A stretch of 64,000 bases of DNA from Numida meleagris (taxonomy: Eukaryota > Chordata > Aves > Galliformes > Numididae): positions 6,137,814-6,201,813 of the forward strand of contig NC_034420.1 of the NCBI RefSeq assembly GCF_002078875.1, written 5' to 3'. The translations under genes were made by a program, and so were the position numbers. Of the stretch, positions 61,301 through 64,000 are shown one piece after another (position 1 is the first letter of the stretch; every line of letters starts with the position of its first letter). The notes below the pieces were generated by a model that was given only the letters and a program-made list of their open reading frames with translations, was not told where the DNA came from and searched no databases.

Positions 61301-63319
61301 GCTTCCTTAGATGGGTAACATGTTCAAAATATTTAAAAACCCCTGTAGATTTCTGGGAGGACACAGTGGTCTTGAGCCACATCAGGTTTTTAATTCAGCA
61401 GCTGCATTGTCAGACTGCAAAACATTGCAACTACTTAAAAATGGACGTGCATTTGAAAACAACAACTGAATGGGTTTCTCAGTTCATACTTCAGCTTTAG
61501 AGCTGTGCTGAAGAAGGAAAATAAACTACAAGTGCAGTAATAGGCATCTCATTGCAAAGTATCTGAATGGGCACAAAAGTGACAAAACACGCTGGTAAGT
61601 TACTGAATGATAAATGATCAGTTTTACTGAAGAGGCAGAGAATTTCCTCTAAAAGCTCAGCCTTGAAAGGAGAGAACAGCAGTGAATTTTTTAAGTAGTA
61701 CTTACCAAAAGGGGTGGAAAAATATATGCTAAAATTATTGGTTAGAATTTAATAAAAATACGTTAGAATCCAGCATTCACTTTATCTCAATTTTTCACTC
61801 TTTTAGCTTTGAGATTGCATGCTTAAATTAGTATAGTGGTTCAAAAATATGCTGGTTGATTTCTTTCGTCATTAATAACAATCAGTAAATATTAGCATAA
61901 TTTTGTTAGAGTCCCTTCAAAATTCAGTTCTGTAATTAAAGTAACACTTTTCCTTGATTGTTTTTATGGGAAAAACAGATTCATTGTCATCTCTTGTAAA
62001 AGGATGGTTTGCCAAACTTGTGGAAGATAACAAAGCAGTCCAAAGAATTCACGAGTATAGGTACTCAAAGACAAATCTAGTTTAAAACAAAGAAAAGAAA
62101 CCAAGCAAGGTTCTCCCCTCCCAGCAGTGACAGTCTGTCAGGAAGTTAAAACAGGCTGGAGAAACATTCCTAAACAAGGTTCCTGAGAAATTCTTGAGAA
62201 TAAGTAGTAACAAAGTTCTCAATCAAAATTTCAATGTGAACAAAAAGCCTTTAGTGACTTAAAGAAAAATCATTTTATTTCCTTTCTGTGGTCCAAGTAG
62301 TAACTGAAAAATGTAAAATGATACCTTTGGGTGGGTGACTTTCTGTTCTGCCTTTGTATGTACTGAGCAGGTGTTGGTAATTTCCAACAATTTAGAAGTG
62401 CTAAAAGGAGATGCATTAAACTTTAGTTGCTTGTGTATTACCTTTAGCTGTGCCCAGCTATGACATGGATTGTAATTGACCTTGAACCACTTAAAATAAA
62501 TAAATAAAATAAAAGGAAATGTCCTCAAGTGATTTGAATACTAAGAATGATACGATATGCTGCAGCATGGAGGAACCTGCATGTAATGAATCTGAACTCC
62601 ATTTTGTATATCTCATTTTTTCAAATCCAATATACTCTTCACAGTACTTTGACTATAGTACTTCTCCTGGGCTCCGTAGCAGGATCTGCTGGCTGGTCCT
62701 TCAAGATTAGTCATCCTTTGTGCTGGGCGAATAAGGATGCTGGAAATTTGCTTGTGTTACCATCAAATCCCTCTTTGTTTTTAGTCTCTGTTGCTGGGAA
62801 GCCTCGATATTTTCTTATTTTTAAGGCAGTTTATTTTAAATGATAATATTTTAATCAGTGTCTCTGTGTCAGTTTAAAGAATTTTAACTCTGATTCTGTT
62901 ATTTTTTTCATATTTGGCACTGTGAATAACTGCTTTATTGCACTTAGAAACATTTTCACAAAACTGTGTTCACTTTAAAACTGTTAAAATTTAATCCCTA
63001 AGATATGTAGAGCAGTATGAATTTAATTTTAGTTAATTATATTACAGAGACATAGACCTAGAGTACTTGTTATAGACGGCCTTTCATAGTGGCCTGTGAT
63101 CCTGTTCCTCCTTAAGAGAGAAATTAATGAATAAATGTGGAGAGGTTATAATTTAGTCTGCTTTGCCAAGGTAATACGCAGAAGCACTTAAATGCTAAAG
63201 TATTAAATTGAAAATGTTTTAAAATTTTATACTTACCTGTTGAAATCTTTACTGCGCAGTCAAAATACAGCGTGAATTGCCCTTTTCAAATTCTCATCTG
63301 ATGCGGTTCTGTTCTTCAG

Positions 63320-63346
63320 AGGATTTCAGTTGCTGTGGGTTTTAAG
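63320..63346 (+). other. Microexon-like block of 27 nt
   Basis: TGCGGTTCTGTTCTTCAG is followed by 27 bases and a GTGTGT donor at 63347. In one frame the block is nine codons without a stop, RISVAVGFK. Microexons of this size occur in neural genes, but a match this small is easily accidental. Confidence 0.15.
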
Positions 63347-64000
63347 GTGTGTTTTATCTGAAGTTTGAAACAGTAATCTGGATGCCAGCTCAGTGGATTT
63401 TGCAATTTACTTTGATTTCTTATGTTGAAAAGAACTTCTGTCTTCAAAAATAGTTGGTGTAACCTACTCTAATTTTCACTCTTCTAAGGAGTGCAGTGTG
63501 ATAACTATCTCTGAAATTGTGGCATTGATTTCAGGAGATAGAAGCTCATGCTGTAAGTTAAAGACTGCTGACAGACTGGACAGTATGTCATGATAATAGT
63601 TCCAGGTGAACTATTATAACATGAAATGCCGTTAAGTAATGTTAACCTTCCTTCTTGTGCCTGGTCACTTTTGAAAATTTTGCATTTATTTTTATTCTAA
63701 ACCCTGCAGCAGCATCGGCTTCGTGGTAGCTCCAGCACTTGCGTAGATGCAAACTGACCTAAGGGAGACAAGTTTAACGCAGATACCTGCTCAGGGATGA
63801 CACACTCACAAAAATTCATGTGACAATGAGATGGGAGTAAGAGGAGCTAACTGCTTTCAAGAAAGAAGGAAGAGTATTTCCTGTTACACCAACATCAGCT
63901 TTCCTTTTTGTGGACCAGAGAATGGGAGGTGTGAGCTGGATAGCACCTCGTTTTGAATAGGAAGGATAACTTGTTTGGTGTATGACACTGCTAGTAAATA

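Larger units (their letters stand above)
53285..64000. other. Gene-less AT-rich sequence to the window end
   Basis: No repeat copy and no confident exon are recognised. It contains the candidate conserved element at 60300-60760, splice-like blocks at 61222 and 63320, a short AT-rich stretch around 57445 and A/T runs near 59610 and 59910. The last three kilobases are not distinct from the rest. Open frames here are short and unrecognisable. Confidence 0.55.

Noticed and set aside
63220..63260. Ideal minus strand donor (CAACAG|GTAAGTAT)
   Set aside because: No convincing minus strand acceptor lies at a sensible distance, and other exon-like signals are on +.
1..64000. CRISPR array, bacterial operon, tRNA or rRNA genes
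   Set aside because: No spaced direct repeats, no ribosome-binding or operon layout, and no tRNA T-loop or rRNA sequence seen. The repeats are avian.

Overview
This window looks like avian nuclear DNA, most likely from a galliform bird (chicken or a close relative). It is AT-rich, intron-like or intergenic sequence. Its recognisable repeats are the ones expected in such a genome: 5'-truncated CR1 LINE copies with the terminal ATTCTATG-type octamer, two solo LTRs of endogenous retroviruses, and one remnant of a Galluhop/Mariner1_GG-like mariner element. Family names come from remembered consensus sequences, since no search could be run. I found no complete protein-coding gene, no rRNA, no tRNA and no CRISPR array. 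Nearly all open frames are 60-100 codons long, scattered on both strands, and resemble no protein I know.

Layout. 1-20.8 kb: unique AT-rich sequence with short microsatellites. 20.8-21.4 kb: sense CR1 with a decayed ORF2 end. 26.28-26.78 kb: intact solo LTR with a perfect 5-bp target-site duplication, TTCTC. 28.76 kb: a well-formed splice acceptor with a short open frame. About 30.1-30.7 kb: homeodomain-site-rich AT sequence that may be a conserved non-coding element. 35.9-36.14 kb: mariner 3' end in minus orientation, still encoding the typical transposase C-terminus. 37.08-37.27 kb: antisense CR1. 37.63-37.70 kb: a microRNA-precursor-sized hairpin. 38.07-39.02 kb: two consecutive exon-like blocks with good splice sites, the best gene-like signal in the window. 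40.77 kb: a perfect 27-nt palindrome. 42.43-43.00 kb: second solo LTR. 44.77-46.16 kb: an old sense CR1 interrupted by a younger antisense CR1. 46.5-46.6 kb: a pair of perfect POU octamers. 47.6, 48.4 and 53.1 kb: three more CR1 fragments. 60.3-60.8 kb: a second possible conserved non-coding element. The remainder is unique AT-rich sequence.

Interpretation. G exceeds C on the + strand in most lines I sampled, and the best exon-like blocks are also on +. Both are compatible with the window lying in a long intron, or several introns, of a + strand gene, or in a lncRNA locus, but neither proves it. I see no operon-like or defence-like system. The best leads are the exon pair, the hairpin, the octamer pair, the two candidate conserved elements and the nested CR1 inverted repeat.
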